From NCBI RefSeq assembly GCF_040807025.1, contig NC_090945.1:51241588-51305587 (forward strand): DNA of 64,000 nucleotides. Reading direction: 5' to 3'. The stretch comes from Struthio camelus (lineage: Eukaryota; Chordata; Aves; Struthioniformes; Struthionidae). Below, piece by piece: positions 15,101-30,100 of this stretch. A model generated the notes under the pieces. The model was not told where the DNA came from. It saw nothing but the letters and a program-made list of their open reading frames with translations, and ran no database searches. The position numbers were made by a program, and so were the translations under genes. Numbering within the stretch: position 1 is the stretch's first letter; each line of letters starts with the position of its first letter.

Positions 15101-18100
15101 TGAGCAGAGAAGGTCAGGTCTAATGAAGCTCGGCATGGACACAAACAGTATTTTAAACATACTGTTCAGCAAAACCCATCTAATGTGTATCCCGACCTCG
15201 CAAATCACATTACATCTGTACAATTACATTGAGCTGGGCTCCTTTCTCTGGGTCACTAGCAACACAGGCAGAGGGGCAGGATAAGGCCTCCCACACCTCA
15301 GACAGGTTTTTGTGACCTTTACACTTTCTGAGGCTCCGCCAGATTAACGTTTCACTGGGTCTTGTCTTGTCCTCTTCACACTGCCAGTGCAGTGTCTGAG
15401 ATTCACCTCTGTCTGACTTGCAACACTGCTTTTTCCACAGCATTTCATCAGATTGTTGTGGCAATTCAGGCCTATGCTCTTTTTCAATCTTTCTTTGCCA
15501 ATCCCATTGTGACACTGCATCTTGGAGCAATACATCCCCACGCATAAACTATAAAACTACTCAAAGTGTTTGTATCTGCAATTTCTTAAGTAGCTAAGAC
15601 TGCAAAATAATCTGTCAGGGAAGATTGCCTTCTGCAGCTAACAAGTATAAGAATTCCCTAGGAATACACCCCAGGCTTTTTAATCAGAGCAGAAGGTGAT
15701 ATAAAACAGAGCCGAATAGTAGTTGTTATTGGAAAAGTTATGTAGGTAAAAGGTTAAAATAATGTCATTGGCTTGGGTTTCCAGCAAGAATGCAAAGAGT
15801 TATCTGAGATCAGAGTTAATCATTTACAAATGCTGAGGTGCCCTGAGGGGACAAAATAGGATTGCTCTCCTCTCCTTGGCAGAGATAATTAGAGGTTATT
15901 TGGGAGAAAACAATTGAGGCAAGAGATAACCTAATAAAGAAGACAGTAGGTTACAAAAGCTGACTCTCTTTTTCACAATAATTGTCAAAAAATGCACAGG
16001 GTTCCCATGAAGTGATTCTGCACATAATATTCACATCTGCACATTTCAGCAAGCTAACTTACCCATACATCTCACTGTGGGCCCACAGCCCACATAACTA
16101 TATATTATATATGTTATATTTAACATGTGGGCCCCTAAAAGTACAGGCTAACCAAATCAGAACAGGTTTACACAATCCACTCAGAGGACTTTAGGAGCCC
16201 CCATGCAGCTACCTGACAGCTAAAGCTACTCTATGGTCTCACTGAAATTCTTTTAACAGCCTCTACTCTAAACCACAAAGTATTCTAAACAGATCGCTGG
16301 GCAAAATCGTACACAACATGCCAATTTATACAATTTTAACTGCAGTTTTCATACTAAAGTACATCATACGTGTCCATTACTTTTAAAAGTTATTTGTATT
16401 ATATTGTTTGTACAGTCTGTAAAAGATGCTATGAGTATATAAAAAACAGAGGTTTACATTATTGCAGCAGAGGTTTTAGCGCCATTTCATGATGGGATTT
16501 TTCAACTTTTTTTAATAAACAGACTTAAGGTTAAAAAATATCTATTCATTTTAAAAATCCCTCGCTGCTTTCAGATAATTTTTAAAAGAATTTTGAGGTA
16601 AAAATGCTTACATTTTATCTAAAAAATGCAAAATGAGGACTGATTCCATCAGGATAATGTGTTGTTAGCTAAAACTCCTGATTCAAATAAGAGAGTTTCT
16701 TGAATAACAGTAGAGGGCTAGATACCTCATTTAAATACTAACTTCAAAGAAAGTAAACAAACCAATCAAAACAATCACCCCACCTTTCTCACCAGGAGAG
16801 TCTCTAGTTGCAAGGCACAGATCCAGAAAAACGGAAAGAAACTGGCTGAAAATTCCAAAGTGGTAATAGTTTCAGGTATCCCACGTCAAGTAATTTGTCA
16901 GCAACCCAATTTTGTTCCTTGAGATTTTCCTGAATAAAATACTCTACCCGACTAAAATCAATCTATCAGTTCCATAAACTGTTCCTTGAGGAGTCAGTCA
17001 GTTCACCATGCTATCAACCAGAATTCATCAGTCCAGCTACACTGTTTCCACAGCTCAGTTCCCCCTGAGCCACTGCATGTCCTTTCCTCTGTCCTGTCCT
17101 CATAGGCCTGCCCAGCACATCTGTGCAGATAACAAGAAGGCATAAGCAAGATGCTCTTGAAGGGAACCAAATCTTTAACAGGCTGTTACAAAACTCCTAG
17201 GCTATGCGTGTAGAGCTCAGACACCAAAAGCTACAGACCTCTGTCAGAGTCCTGGCTCATAGTGATTACCAAACTCAGGAAAAGAAACTAAAAAACTAAC
17301 TAAGAAAGTAACCTTACAGCAGATTTAAGCTACGCTTCACATGCAAGCACTGAGCCCCAGCAAAAAGGTGAGCAATCAGAAGGTAGTCTAATTTTTGACA
17401 ACAGACAGCTCAAAAGCTCTTTGTAGGAGTTTCAAGTGAACTGAGGCAAGTGAAGCCAACTATGAAACCTTACTCTAGAAGCATGAAGAGTGAGGTGCCT
17501 CATAAAATTGAGACCAATAAGCAATATGTTTGTGAGCACAAAAACAAAGAGGAAACGACAAAAGAATCTGTGACTGGTGGCAGACGAAGAGTTAATTTTG
17601 GGAAGCTCAGCAACTCTTTAACATGAGACCCCACTGTAATTTGGATCTGGGGCAAAAGAAATTTAGCAAGATGCTACTGGAAGATCAATAATTAACTTGG
17701 GACAAAGCAATGAAAATCTTCCTACCAAAGAAGGGGTCCCATCACACTGACACAGAATAACCTTACAGAGCATGACAGCACTCTGATACTGCGAGCACAG
17801 CCAAAAATCTAAAACAGCAAAAGAAAGGAGATGCGATTCAGGAAGATATGAAGGATATCAAAGACAAAGTCCACAGGAAAGCAGAGAATATTCTGGAAAG
17901 ATGACCAATGCCAAGTATTTTTCTATACTTGATGTGTCAGCAGACTTCTGGTAGGTGCTGTAGGCATGCCAGACCATTTAATATCACTGCCAAAAGCGCC
18001 TCCCTCTCCCTCTACTTCCTTGAAAATATCAACTTTTTTCATCTCCAAATAGATGATTTGTGATTTAGGCTACACTCTTATATTACACGGAGAATGAAAG

Positions 18101-21100
18101 ATCGGTGAAGAGCAAAGTCCAGAGCTGAGTTTACATGTCAATCCAAGTTAAATACACTCTGTTTGGTCTCAGATGAACTGTGAACTATAGCTGTCAGATG
18201 AGCTGCTCTTGACCAAAACCTGCAGAACATAATTAAGTCTCCCAGCATAGGATGGTATATGGTCTACATTTTCTCAGGCGTTGCTATGGACTTAAATAAC
18301 TCTCAGAATTAAATAGATTTCATCAACCAGGAGGTTGATTCATAGTATGACCCATTAAAAAGACGAATAGCAATCATGCAGAATTTGAAAAATCTCAGTG
18401 AAACGCCTCAGCTGGAAAGTAACATGGACGGAGCTGTAGAAGCAGAAGTACCCAACAAAGAAAACAACACACAGGAAAAACTATTCAAAGGAAAGCAGGC
18501 CTCAGTGCATTCATGCCAGAAATAATGTAACCACTGTCTCCTATATGCTTGGTGAGAGTAACTACTGGGTTGTGGTCCTGGCTCTGGATCCCGTTTTGAG
18601 GGATCTAACTTACCTCACTCACGCATTGCACGAGGAGCCCTGTGATTAACTCCAGGGTAGGAGTCTACTTCTCCAGCAGGGGTACACACCTGGGGTGAGG
18701 CTCAAAGCTATTTGAGCCTCAGCTCCTTTTTGAATGCATAAGCACTAAAAAGGTCAGATAAAGAGAATATGATTTTCTAACAAAAAGACTGTAAAAATTA
18801 GGTCAAATAGTGGAAAAATTCACAATCATTGTTTATTCTAGACCTCATACTGGTGCAACAAGCCTGTATCTGTTTGAAGAGCTTTCCTCATTCTGTAGGA
18901 GATACTCCTGATTGATTGTTTATCAGTCTTCACAGTACGTTTAAAGATCAGATTGTATAACCGCTCATGCATGTGCTTTTCCAAGAATCACAGGAAAACA
19001 AAAAGCCCTCAGTAACAGCTTATTTAGCTGTTTGGCTACTTTCTTATTCAGGTAAGCACTTATGGAGAAACCTTTCACACAGATTTAAGCGTACAAATTC
19101 CACTGAAAAATCCCTCATCTTATTTAGAAAACTATTTAAACAAGGACCTGAGCTTAACTGACTTTGAATTTCTACAGATCCTAAACTTTCTAGCAATATT
19201 CCTCATGGATATTTAATACTGGCAATTTTCCTTCGGCAAGCCTATTACAATATATACTTCTGTGTGTCTAGAGACTAAAATTTACAACGCTAAATAAAGG
19301 CACAAGAACTCCTGAAATAGCGCTAGAGGATTAAGTTCTCAGAAAAAGAGAGAGAACTGTCTGACCTGAAAAATTTATAACTTCTGCTATCACAGCCACT
19401 GCTCCTAATGCACGATGATCAGTGAAGTAATAGAGGTTACAAATGGAAAATTGCTTATTAAGCAACTTCTCTCTTCTATCAAGGTTGAACAATTCCCCAC
19501 AGTACTCTCCTGAGTTTTTCTGTCCAATATGTTTAAAGATGACTCCATTAAGGCAGCTTCCCTGGAAAGATTACGTCTTAGTATAATAGATTTAATCAAG
19601 AAAATCAGGCTGCTTTTCTTCCTAAAATTTCTTCTATTATTTTCCTCTTTCTCCCTGTACCTACTTTCCCTGTGGCCACTCCATCTCCCACTCCAACTGC
19701 TGCTTGATAACACAACAGCAGCAAATGAAAAAACACACTGAGTGGGGGAAAAAAAACTACTATTGTGTAGTAAGTAAGACAATTTCCAATGAAGAATGTC
19801 TGCTTTCTGAACAAGGTATAAAAGCCAAGAATAAAAGCTGGAATAAAATCCTTTTCTGGACTCCTACGGCTTTTCAAAAAGCAAAAAGAAGTTGAATATT
19901 TACAGTAACACTGGGTTACTTCTAGGAGACCATGAGAACAGTCTCTTCTAACTAACTGTTACACCGCTATCCCCTGTTGGGTTGGAAGTTCCTAGGTATT
20001 TCCAGAATGTGCCATATAGCAGGGCCCCAAGATGTCCATCCTGGTGAACAGGCTCTGCTGCTTCCAGGACATGAGCTAGTATTGCCATATGTTGCTGTGG
20101 AGCGGACATCTCCATTGGTGCTAGCTATGCACTCCCCGCCCCCTGCGTTATTGCATGGTACATCTTCCCAGGCCTTTGGTGCTCTCATGGATCCTACTCC
20201 CTCTGACATCCTCTGGCAATTGCTCACACAGAATACCAGCGTTAGAAAGTATTTCTGCAGCTCAGCCAGCCTTTTAGGCACCCAAGAGCTGCAAATAATG
20301 GAGGAATCTCTTTCTCTGTTACCAAACAGATCTCTAAGACCTAATTTAGAGCTTCTGTAACATTGTGGTTAGAGACTAGACCTGACTGATGGCTGCTTGG
20401 AAATGTTTACTCAAATTTATCCCTAGTGTAAAGTCAGTAAGTTCAACAGAATTGCAACAGAGGTGAATTTAGCCTGTTGATTCCAAATCAACAGGAATCT
20501 GAAAAACAGCAGCCGTTTTCAGTAACCGATTGCCTTCAAAAATAAAGTTGCGTTTTTCTTGGGCGTAAATATTTACTCGATGTAAAAATCAATATCATTA
20601 ATGGGGAAAGTTTGTATTGACAGTGATTTTAACTCCATCTCTAGAAAATCAAGAACATAAACATGCAAGCATAAAGAAAAACATTAAATAGGCTGAAACT
20701 CCTAACAGGTAAACAGAGACTTTCAGTGCTGTTAGAAACATTATTTAATGCCCTCTGGTGTTAACCAGACAACTCCAATAAATTCACATGGACTACTTGG
20801 AAATTAAAAGGAATTAATGACTGTGGAATAAAATCACTTTCGTTCTGAAACAGAATGCCTAGGACTAAGCGTGACAGTAGCTACGGCTCCTTTCCTTCCA
20901 TCTGCTCATTGCCCTACACCATGCAATGAATATACCGCTGTATCACAGCCTGCAGTACCTGCTGCCCAAGCTTGGGTACTCCTCTGTACACAGGAGAGAA
21001 GTACTCAGAAAATTTTCTCATACAGACAAAGCCTAAAGTCAAAAGAAAAATATTTTATCCTATATTGTAAAAACTAATGCCGTAACTAGAAGGATTCCTA

Positions 21101-24100
21101 ATAAGAAATCTGTAACCAACTGGGAATGATTTGAGAAGCACCCAAAGAGAGGTAGGTGACTGGAATGCTAACTCATGCAAAGTCCATCATAAAGAAAAGA
21201 AACCTTGCCTGAAAAAACAACTTGAGGGTCACCTCCTTGGATAAAAACTAGCACATGACATGTACTGAATCACTCTGTACTTCTAGAATTCTTCTGTGAA
21301 AGGTACCTAGTATATCTTTTAAATAGTTGACTTGACTGATCGTAGGTAAGGACTTCCATCAACCATGATCAAAGCACACCTAAAAGACTCCAGTGCAGAC
21401 ATCAGTAGCAGAATAACTCGATCAGTGGCACCCTGTCTAGTCTACGCACCCCATGTAATGAAAAGTTGGGATTTTTGCATAACGTTTAAAAAGGGAAACA
21501 TCCATAGACGAAGGTTAGGTGAGGATTCAAGTAACAGAACTTACAACACAGGAACTTATAAAACTGTGGAGGAAACTTCTACTTGATAAAAATAGTACAG
21601 CTGTAATTTAAAATTAAACAACCCTGTTCCAGGAGCCATCAGGCATGATCGTGTTCATTTAGCCTCTCTGTATTCCTGGACTCACTTCTGCCTGTCCCCC
21701 ACTCCTGCCACAATGGTCAAAAGGACAGCAAGGATTATTTCCTTGATGCCAATACACAATTAATAAATACTTCATGTAGTTAAACCTGCTTCACAGCCCT
21801 TTAATAGTCATCAAGCTATTTCCTGACAGTCTCCTTCCCATCTAGTCAGCAATGTCATCTGGCTAACAAGACATTTTAAATAAAGATAGTTTTATTACAG
21901 CTGACAATACCGAAAGGAAAAAAAACCTGCACTTTTATCATTTATTCCACTTGCAGATTCATTAATGCCTTTCGCTTTCAGCCAATTAAGTATTATGAAG
22001 GAAATCAGCTGATGCATGCTACAGAAATACCTCATAAAAGGAAGAACATGACAATATTATTTCATACTCCCTCTTCTGAATTTATGCCAAATTCTGTTCA
22101 TTTTATAGTTCACTTCATACTGATGTAGGGGTATTAAAAACAAAATTGAACCCACAAGCAACGTCCGTTTGGCACTGGAAATGCACTGAAATGTATCTCT
22201 CTCAGCACTGCCTGTGCTTGTCCGTGCCCCTGGAAGTGCGTTCACTCTTGAGTACCACGCAGACAGCAGCATGATATGTTTTCCCATTATTTCTTCAACA
22301 CAGTCTTCTCAGACAGACTCAGGTTAACATACTCTAAAGTAAAAACAACTTGCAAAGGCGCACACTGAATCAATAACCTCTTTCTACTATATTGTCTTTG
22401 ACAGCCTGCATTCCTAATGGTCATGGCTTAATGTATTACACCTGTCCAGCCACTGGCAGCAAAAAACTTTTTTTGTTGCAGGTTTCATATCACATGTCCA
22501 ACACAAATAGGAAAGGCTGTGAAGAAATCTGATCAACTTCCATCTCTCCCAAAACTGGCAAGAGGGAATGGCAATAAGCAAAAGAACTTGTGCACATCCC
22601 AGGAAAGAGTAAAAGGATGAAGGAGGAGAGAGAAGGATGCTTAAGCACAGCAGAAAAGCAGAAAGAAGGGGAAAGGAAAATGGCTCAAAGATACAGGAAA
22701 AACAATCTTCCTGGGAAGTTCAACGAGCTTCCCTTTCAGTTTACCTTTCACCCTTTTCTCTCTATATTGTGTGCCTGTGAATGGTGCTAGAAGGTTTAGT
22801 ACATCAGTATGAAGATGCTTTTTGAAATTTCTCTGGACATCTTGTTACCATGCTCTTAAAATGCAATATTTCCTTTCTGCTGATCTGCAGTCTTTTGGTA
22901 ATTTCCTCAGATCGGGATTCTGTGCTTAAGGGAAGCTAGCAAGCAAGAGGCTTCAAAGCAAACTGGCAAGTTTACTGTTTGCATACAAAGAGCTTGTACA
23001 CAGCTTGTGTACAGCAAATGGGAGAGAAAAACTTTCACTGCAAACAAGTTTAAACTCTAGCTACTCTCTTACTTTTAATTCTATCTCCCATCCTACTTCT
23101 TTCTTGTTATTCAACTAGCTAAGAAGAAGAGCTAACTTGCAGGAGGGCATCTTTTCTGCTGTGCTTAGGGTGACTTGCACCCTGCTCCCATTGGCCTCCC
23201 GAGTGGAGTGATAGGTTGTGTAACACAGACCAGCCCCGTATGCCAGATCTGCTATGACATGGTTCCTTTCTTACCCAATTTCTTCACATAGGATTGCCAA
23301 TTGTTGAACTAGGCAGAAGGGGTAAGTTAGAAAGATTCAAGTGCAAAGATTAAATTAAATTTGTACCATTTGTTATTTTTTAAAAGGTTCCCTCATTCAC
23401 AGGCTGTGTACATTGGCAACTAGGAGCAGGGCAGCGGAGAGAGTGTCTGAAGACAGTGTGACAAACCAGGGGCCTCTGCAGACCACTGTCTCCAAAGCAA
23501 GGAAGAGATCAATAATAAAGTGGGAGAAAGCTGTCAGGATGCTGTTCCCTGAAATTAACTCTTTCCTTTCTTCTACTGTGTGGTTGTAGGTAGCAGTGCA
23601 CGCTCTGTTTTACTGCAGTGCATTGGTCTTGCACATTTGACTTGTATGCCAAATACCTGCCAGTTCCTCCACAAAAAAATACAGTGTGGGATATACTCAG
23701 GCAGCAGCAGAGCCTATCGCTTTGTTGAGCTGCCATTTATCAGGTTTCCGGCCATTGAGGCAATTCTTCTAAGGACTCTCTAGTTGCTCTCAGAGCTGTT
23801 AGGCTTACCACAGCGATTTGTCCAAAGTGACCAGGATTTTTACGTTTCAAATGTTACACTCTTAAAGACGCTAAAGACATTCCTCTCTGTTGAGTATCGA
23901 ACAGCATTGCTGTGGGCCGATATCAGTGCAAATCACGTTTTTCCAGATTCCTAGCTTTTGCTGCAATCAGGATGATTCTGGTGAGAGTGGGAAAAACAAA
24001 GCTTCTCTCCGCACAGATCTATCTGGCAACAGAGGAAGGAGGCTGTCAGGAGATGCCTGGATAGAGTCTGAGACAGGAAAGGAAAGAAACAGCCTGACTC

Positions 24101-27100
24101 AGGACTAGCCAGGTTAAAGGTGTACTCAAGTTACCTTAAAGTTACTGCTTTACCCCGTCACCTGGAAAATCCTGTTCTGCTGGCACAGTACTTTGTGAGA
24201 TCACTGTTCACCTTTTGGAACAGCTAAACTTGGGAGTTTATTCAAAATGAGACTTTCCTGCTTCTCTAATTGTCAGCCAGAAATGATGTTTTGTTCAAAG
24301 ATATCTAGGACCCACTAAAAAACATAGAAATTGAGAGGCTGCAGTTTGCTTGGGTACCATATAGCAGCAGACAAACATCATCTTCCTGTAGAAATGAGGG
24401 TAAGAGCACTGTTTCTCACGGCCAGTAATGTTGCTGATGACTTAGGGAAATTATGGAAGAAACTAGCATCTCCAGTGTCAAGCTATTTTTAGGACCATTC
24501 AAGATCATTTCAAGACATGTGATGTAGAATTTGGAACACTCCTCAAAATCTGGGGTAGCTGTCAACATGGTTCATGCGTTAAGTAATTCAGTATCTGAAA
24601 CTGTATCTGAAACATGCTTTTCCCCTATCTAACCATTTTCCGTTGACATTCTTTCACTCTTCTCTTTCCCTCAGTTGAGTGATGAATCACCGTCGTCCGA
24701 CAATCTCATGTTCGTGAAAAATCATTTGCTATCTATTTGTTCCAGAACGTTTCCTTATAATTCATATAAATCGGGGCTTTGTAAATTATCCTCACACATT
24801 TACAAGGTTTGATCCTATAAACTTCTCTGAAAGATACTACTTAGACCAGGCAATTTTTACTCTATAGGAAGCAGTCAGATCAGTAGATAAAGCAAACATT
24901 TTATTACCTAAACATATCTCCAAAAATGTCAGTAAATTACACAACACAGACTCGTTGCGGCTGCTGATTTCCTTCTACATCATGTGGCAGATGCCAAGAA
25001 ATTTAGTAACCTTTGCCCTACATACTCTATTTTCTGAAAGAGAAGTGACGAAATAAAAAGTTGTTGTACCTAAAGATGATGATAAGCAGTGTTTATTGAC
25101 CTAGAAGCAATAGAACAAAAGTTGTGACAGAGTAAAGGGCCTATGCCCTTGAGCCCAAAACTGAATTTGTCCGTATAACTTTGGAGAGAATTTAAGTACA
25201 TTCAGTTTGCTAAGTTGTGTTGCCCAAAACAAGTCAAAGCTGTTAACCATTCAATTAACTTTCCAGGACAGAATAAAGATGACTGTCTTTCCTTGTGTGT
25301 TTATTATGTAGTCCAATTAGCTCACTATACTTGTTGCTTTGTGGATTTTGTAATTGCAGCCACTTCATCTGCGAAAGCACACAGCTGTCCCCAACATGTG
25401 GTTACTGATGTTCGCTGACAAGCAACACAGCTAGATGCTATACTTAAGAGACAGCTTTCAGGGAGTAAGCTCAAACCTCTTAGTTGACTGTACTGAATTT
25501 AGCCAAGGCAATACAACTAAAATATCCATATCCTTGTCTGCTTCAAATTAGATCATAAGTAGACTGGTAAGCAAAAAATAAAATAAACCCTCAAGACTGC
25601 CCTCTAATGCCAACAGCAAAACTGTTCCACCAGCAGTTGCATTAGACTAACTGGATGAGAATTTAGTCAGGGAATGCAGGTAATTTGAATCAAAAACTTG
25701 AGTGAAAAAAAGCATATACCCTACTTTTTAATTATGAGACAATCATTCATTTTAGTGCAGAGAAAAAAATATGAAGAAGAGAGATTTCTAGTTCTACTGG
25801 CATATTCTCAATTAAATCATTATTTTGAACTGAATATTCTCCTCTTTCTTCTATCTATGTTATGAATTTTCCAAATAGCTACTATTACCATTATTACTAT
25901 TTTGAAAGGAGGGTGATTTATTTATTATCAAAACAAGGTGTTTAAACTGTAGTAATGCTTTTATTTAAGGACAAACCTATCAAGAAGCCAGGTATGTTCC
26001 TTTGTCGGGAAATGGGAAAGAACTATCTTAGGTGATAATATAAATGCACAACAAAGCAGTATGTGTGGGCTCTATTAACTGCACTTTTAGAGAGGCATCA
26101 GCTGGTGCCCACACTGAGGATAGCCCATATTGTCACCTGGTGACATGACTCTCATGAGAGCTCTTGAACTGGGCACTGTTTCATAATACTCAATTTAATG
26201 AACCTGATCACACACAAAGGCAATTTGTAGCAACTGGATTAGGAAAAAGAAAAAAAAAAAGAGTTGGAAACGTCAGAAAATCATGAAACATGTTTTCTCA
26301 CTAGAGGGCAGTAGCCAACCCCTAATCTCCCCAGACTTTCTCACAAAACAATATACTACTCAGGGAGTAGTCAAAGCGGTAACAATGAAATGAAATGCTT
26401 GTTAATCAGAAAGAATGTTTTGGAAACGGCACACTTCTTAATTTTTTAAAATATCCACCTTTTACAAATAGAACTGGGAAGTCTCAAAAGAGAAGGAAAA
26501 GGCTGAACTAGCTTTCCCAGTAAAGGTGCAAATACTGGAATGTGTTATATAAGAAAAAGAATTCTCTCTGTTTACTATGAGCGTTAATACCTCACTATTT
26601 TAAGGGGTTTTTTTTAAGTTTTTGGTGAAAAGCAATATAGGTAATGATGTTTTTTCATCAAACGCTACAGGGCCATGTCTAACTTTGGTACCACAGAGGA
26701 GCTGAGGAACAGTCAGGATGTTTTTACATTACAAATGCTAGGAACAAACTGTGAGCCTGACTCTCCACTCCCTTGTATCTTGTCAGGCACTTACACATGT
26801 ATCATGCGATACAGTGATGCCATTCCTAACTGACGGCATTTTCTATCACTCTTCGCATATGACTATATAGCAGTGCACAGATTAGTACTTTATTTATCAA
26901 GGTCGGACACGTAATTGTTTCGGTCAAACAACACCAGAATGGTCTAAAGGAGTTCTGGACCAGCTTCCCTAATAAAATTGCCATTTGAGTAACCCCAGAT
27001 TAGACCCTGATTCAAAAAAGCACTGAAGCACATACTCCAGCCTCCTCAGTTCAGGGCAGCACTATCAATACATTTCTGCATCAGGGCCACAGAGATATGC

Positions 27101-30100
27101 ACCTTACACTTGTATACACTCACAATGGGCTGGTATGGAGTGCAGGAGAGCTCTGCAAACTCCAAATCCTTCTGGCATCTGAAACAGACAGACAGACAAA
27201 CAAAACACTCCTGCAACCGGAAACTGTGCAGGGACAAGACAGTCCAGAAACAAACACTTCCAGGACAACATGCTAGTGCACCACTGGAGAGAGATCATAG
27301 ACTAAATTTAAGTTCTGCACTTCTATACAGGTGAAGGTTTGGCCCTTAGCATATACAACAGCCACATTGCACAGGACTTAGTGTTATCAAAAGCAGCTCC
27401 AGCAGTACCTGGAGCTCTGTGCCGGAGCCAGCATCCTTTCACAACCTCCCATTCCTCTCTCTCAGAATGAGGTCTTGCAATTTCTAATGCCTCAGCAGAA
27501 TATGCTTTACCTCCACTCTGACGCTGTACTAGTCCACCCCTACGCTGCACCTACCCCACTCCCCAGAATCACTTGCTAAATACATCCTGCACCCTGGAGA
27601 AAATCAGTGTTTCACAGTTCTTCCCAAGTCTCTCATGCAACTACTCTTGTTTCAAGTATTTCCCCTATTCTTTGAGGCCGTTCCAGGTAAGGATGGAAAG
27701 GGAAGAAAATTAATCTTCTGGCAAACTTCAAGGATGGGTGTGAATGTGAAGGAGGAGCAGAGCTCTCTGTCAGATCTGCCCAAATTCTGCCAGAAAAATG
27801 GTCCTACCAGGCTGGACCAGAGGACCACCTTGCCCCATTATCCTATCTCTGACATTAGATGGCAGTGAACTAGGGAAGAATGTAAGAACAGGGCAAGCAG
27901 GGAATGACGCTTACCCAGGACACTTTCCCAGCTTTCAAAGATGGCCTTTATATTTAATAATCATATTTCTCCTGTGTAGCAGAAGGGGTCTTGCCTCCCT
28001 ATTGCTAAAGGTTTACACGTGCAAGAAATGATTCTTTTTTATGCCAAAACATGCAATCTAATTTCACAGCTGTTTCTGAGAAATCTGTCCATTCTTCACA
28101 TACATCATAACCTCTGAGATCATCTTTGGGCTACAAGCTCATAAACAGGTGAGGCCTGTTGGCAGTGTACAGATACAAAGAGCTTGGCTTGAAGGAGGAA
28201 AACCCAAACTCTCTAAATACAGCAGACTTTTTCAGTGCTCAGTCAGAAAGGCAGGACTTTCACAGAATAAAAATTCAGACAGCAATGGGAGGCCTTCAAC
28301 TGTTGGAACTTACATTTTCCCTGCAGCAAAGAGAACAGTGCCTCTCAGCTGGGTCTCCACATGAAGCAGAATCCAGACCTCGCTTTCTGGTTGTATCCAC
28401 CTCTCCTTTCTTTGAATAAACAAGACGCACAAGACATTACTCAAAGCTGCTACAGGATTTGGTGCTAACATTCAGAGGAACATGTGATGATTCTGCCTTC
28501 AGCAAGGAGAACCATTCGGTACCAAGAAAAAGAGGCAACAGGAAAGCCACCGTCCCAGCAACAGTGACACTGCAGAGGCAACTGGATGGGGCTCTGTGCA
28601 GGAATCCAGAGGCATTGGCCCCTTTCTCTCTTTTCCTTAGCAGTACAGACTTAACTTCAGATGCCTTCACAAACAAACTGTCTGAGCTCTTACGTCGATC
28701 CCATTTGCCATAAGCTGGCCCTGGATAAACCCTACAAAAGTCGATCACTAATTAGCGCAATGTGCAAGGCCAGTGATACCACGTCACTGATTTTACAGAG
28801 GAAAGGAAATAGAGGAGATGGTTCCCATCATTTAGGCTCTTATTTCTGCGTTTCTTGGTGCCGTGACTGATATTTAAGCCCAATATTTAGACTTAAAAAG
28901 CTGAGCATAGCAGGTCCATAATGAGGTCTCAACATCATAAATCTCTTAGAGTTAGCAACAAAGGTACATTGCAGAAATAATTCTTTGGAAGCCAAGGTAA
29001 CAGAGAGTAGTGTTTGGTCCACTCAGCCTCTGGGAAGTTGGAACAAAGAAGGATTGATCCAAACATTATTGCTTTGCTGCAAAGAAAATTCCATTAAGTT
29101 CTAATTCACACTTTAAGCTCAGTACTGAGGGCCCATAATGATAGCATGCTTGAATTATGGCATGACTAAATTAGTAGAACTTGCAGAATCTGCTAATCTC
29201 TCACAGGGGAATCCTTTTCCACTTAAGTTAGAAGGAAAGTCATGGTTAGGACTAAAGGGCTCTAGAGGGAATTAGGCTCTCAGTTCCTCTTGAATTAGTA
29301 TTGTTTACAAAGAAGTCCTAAGTATAATGAGATGTTAATGACTACTTAATGAGTCAAGTTATAATGCAACACATGGTTAAGTACAGTACACAAAAAGGTT
29401 GTACTTCCCTCCCATTTATTCTGCTTTACACAGGTATAGAAGCCCTGAATCTGAATGATTTACATCCGATTCAGAACAGAATCTGGTCTGTGTCTTAAAA
29501 AAATTAAAATGCACTTCCTTTATGCCAAACCAAAGTGGGAGTAAATTTTGTCAGGACTAATACAGGCAGCTATTAAGTGAAAGTCTTTACTTGGCAGCCT
29601 AAGATACGGGGAGAGAGAGGGAGGGGGCAGACATTTCGATATCATTACATACGTGATCGCAGAAAGAGTCCTTGTAGTTTCCTTCAGTCTTTAGGCAAAC
29701 TAGGAAGCTCCTTAGCTATCTAGCTAGGTATACCATCTCCTTCATAAGAAATCTAAGATACATATCCCCAAAGATACAAGACTACCCACCTAAACCCCAC
29801 TGAAATCAATGCTAGCAGAAAAAAAGATAATCAAACACAAACTAGGCACCCAAACACCTCTGAGAACGGTAATATCTGCCTACAGAGAGTTTGTTTGTTG
29901 CAACTAACATTAAACACTTTTTTATTATAAGAATCATTACCCTGGGATTTCAAAATTAATTCATATTTTTTAAAAAGAAAACGAAAAGCTCAATACTGAG
30001 AGAGGTGCTCTAGTGCTACATATATTCCAAGAACTGTTTTGTATAATAATACAGTCCTTTTTCATTTTTAAATACACACAGGGATTAAAACCAGGTAATA

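Noticed and set aside
19977..20360. 127-codon + strand frame with a - strand partner frame
   Set aside because: No recognisable family, no splice or promoter context, and an overlapping antisense frame, consistent with chance.
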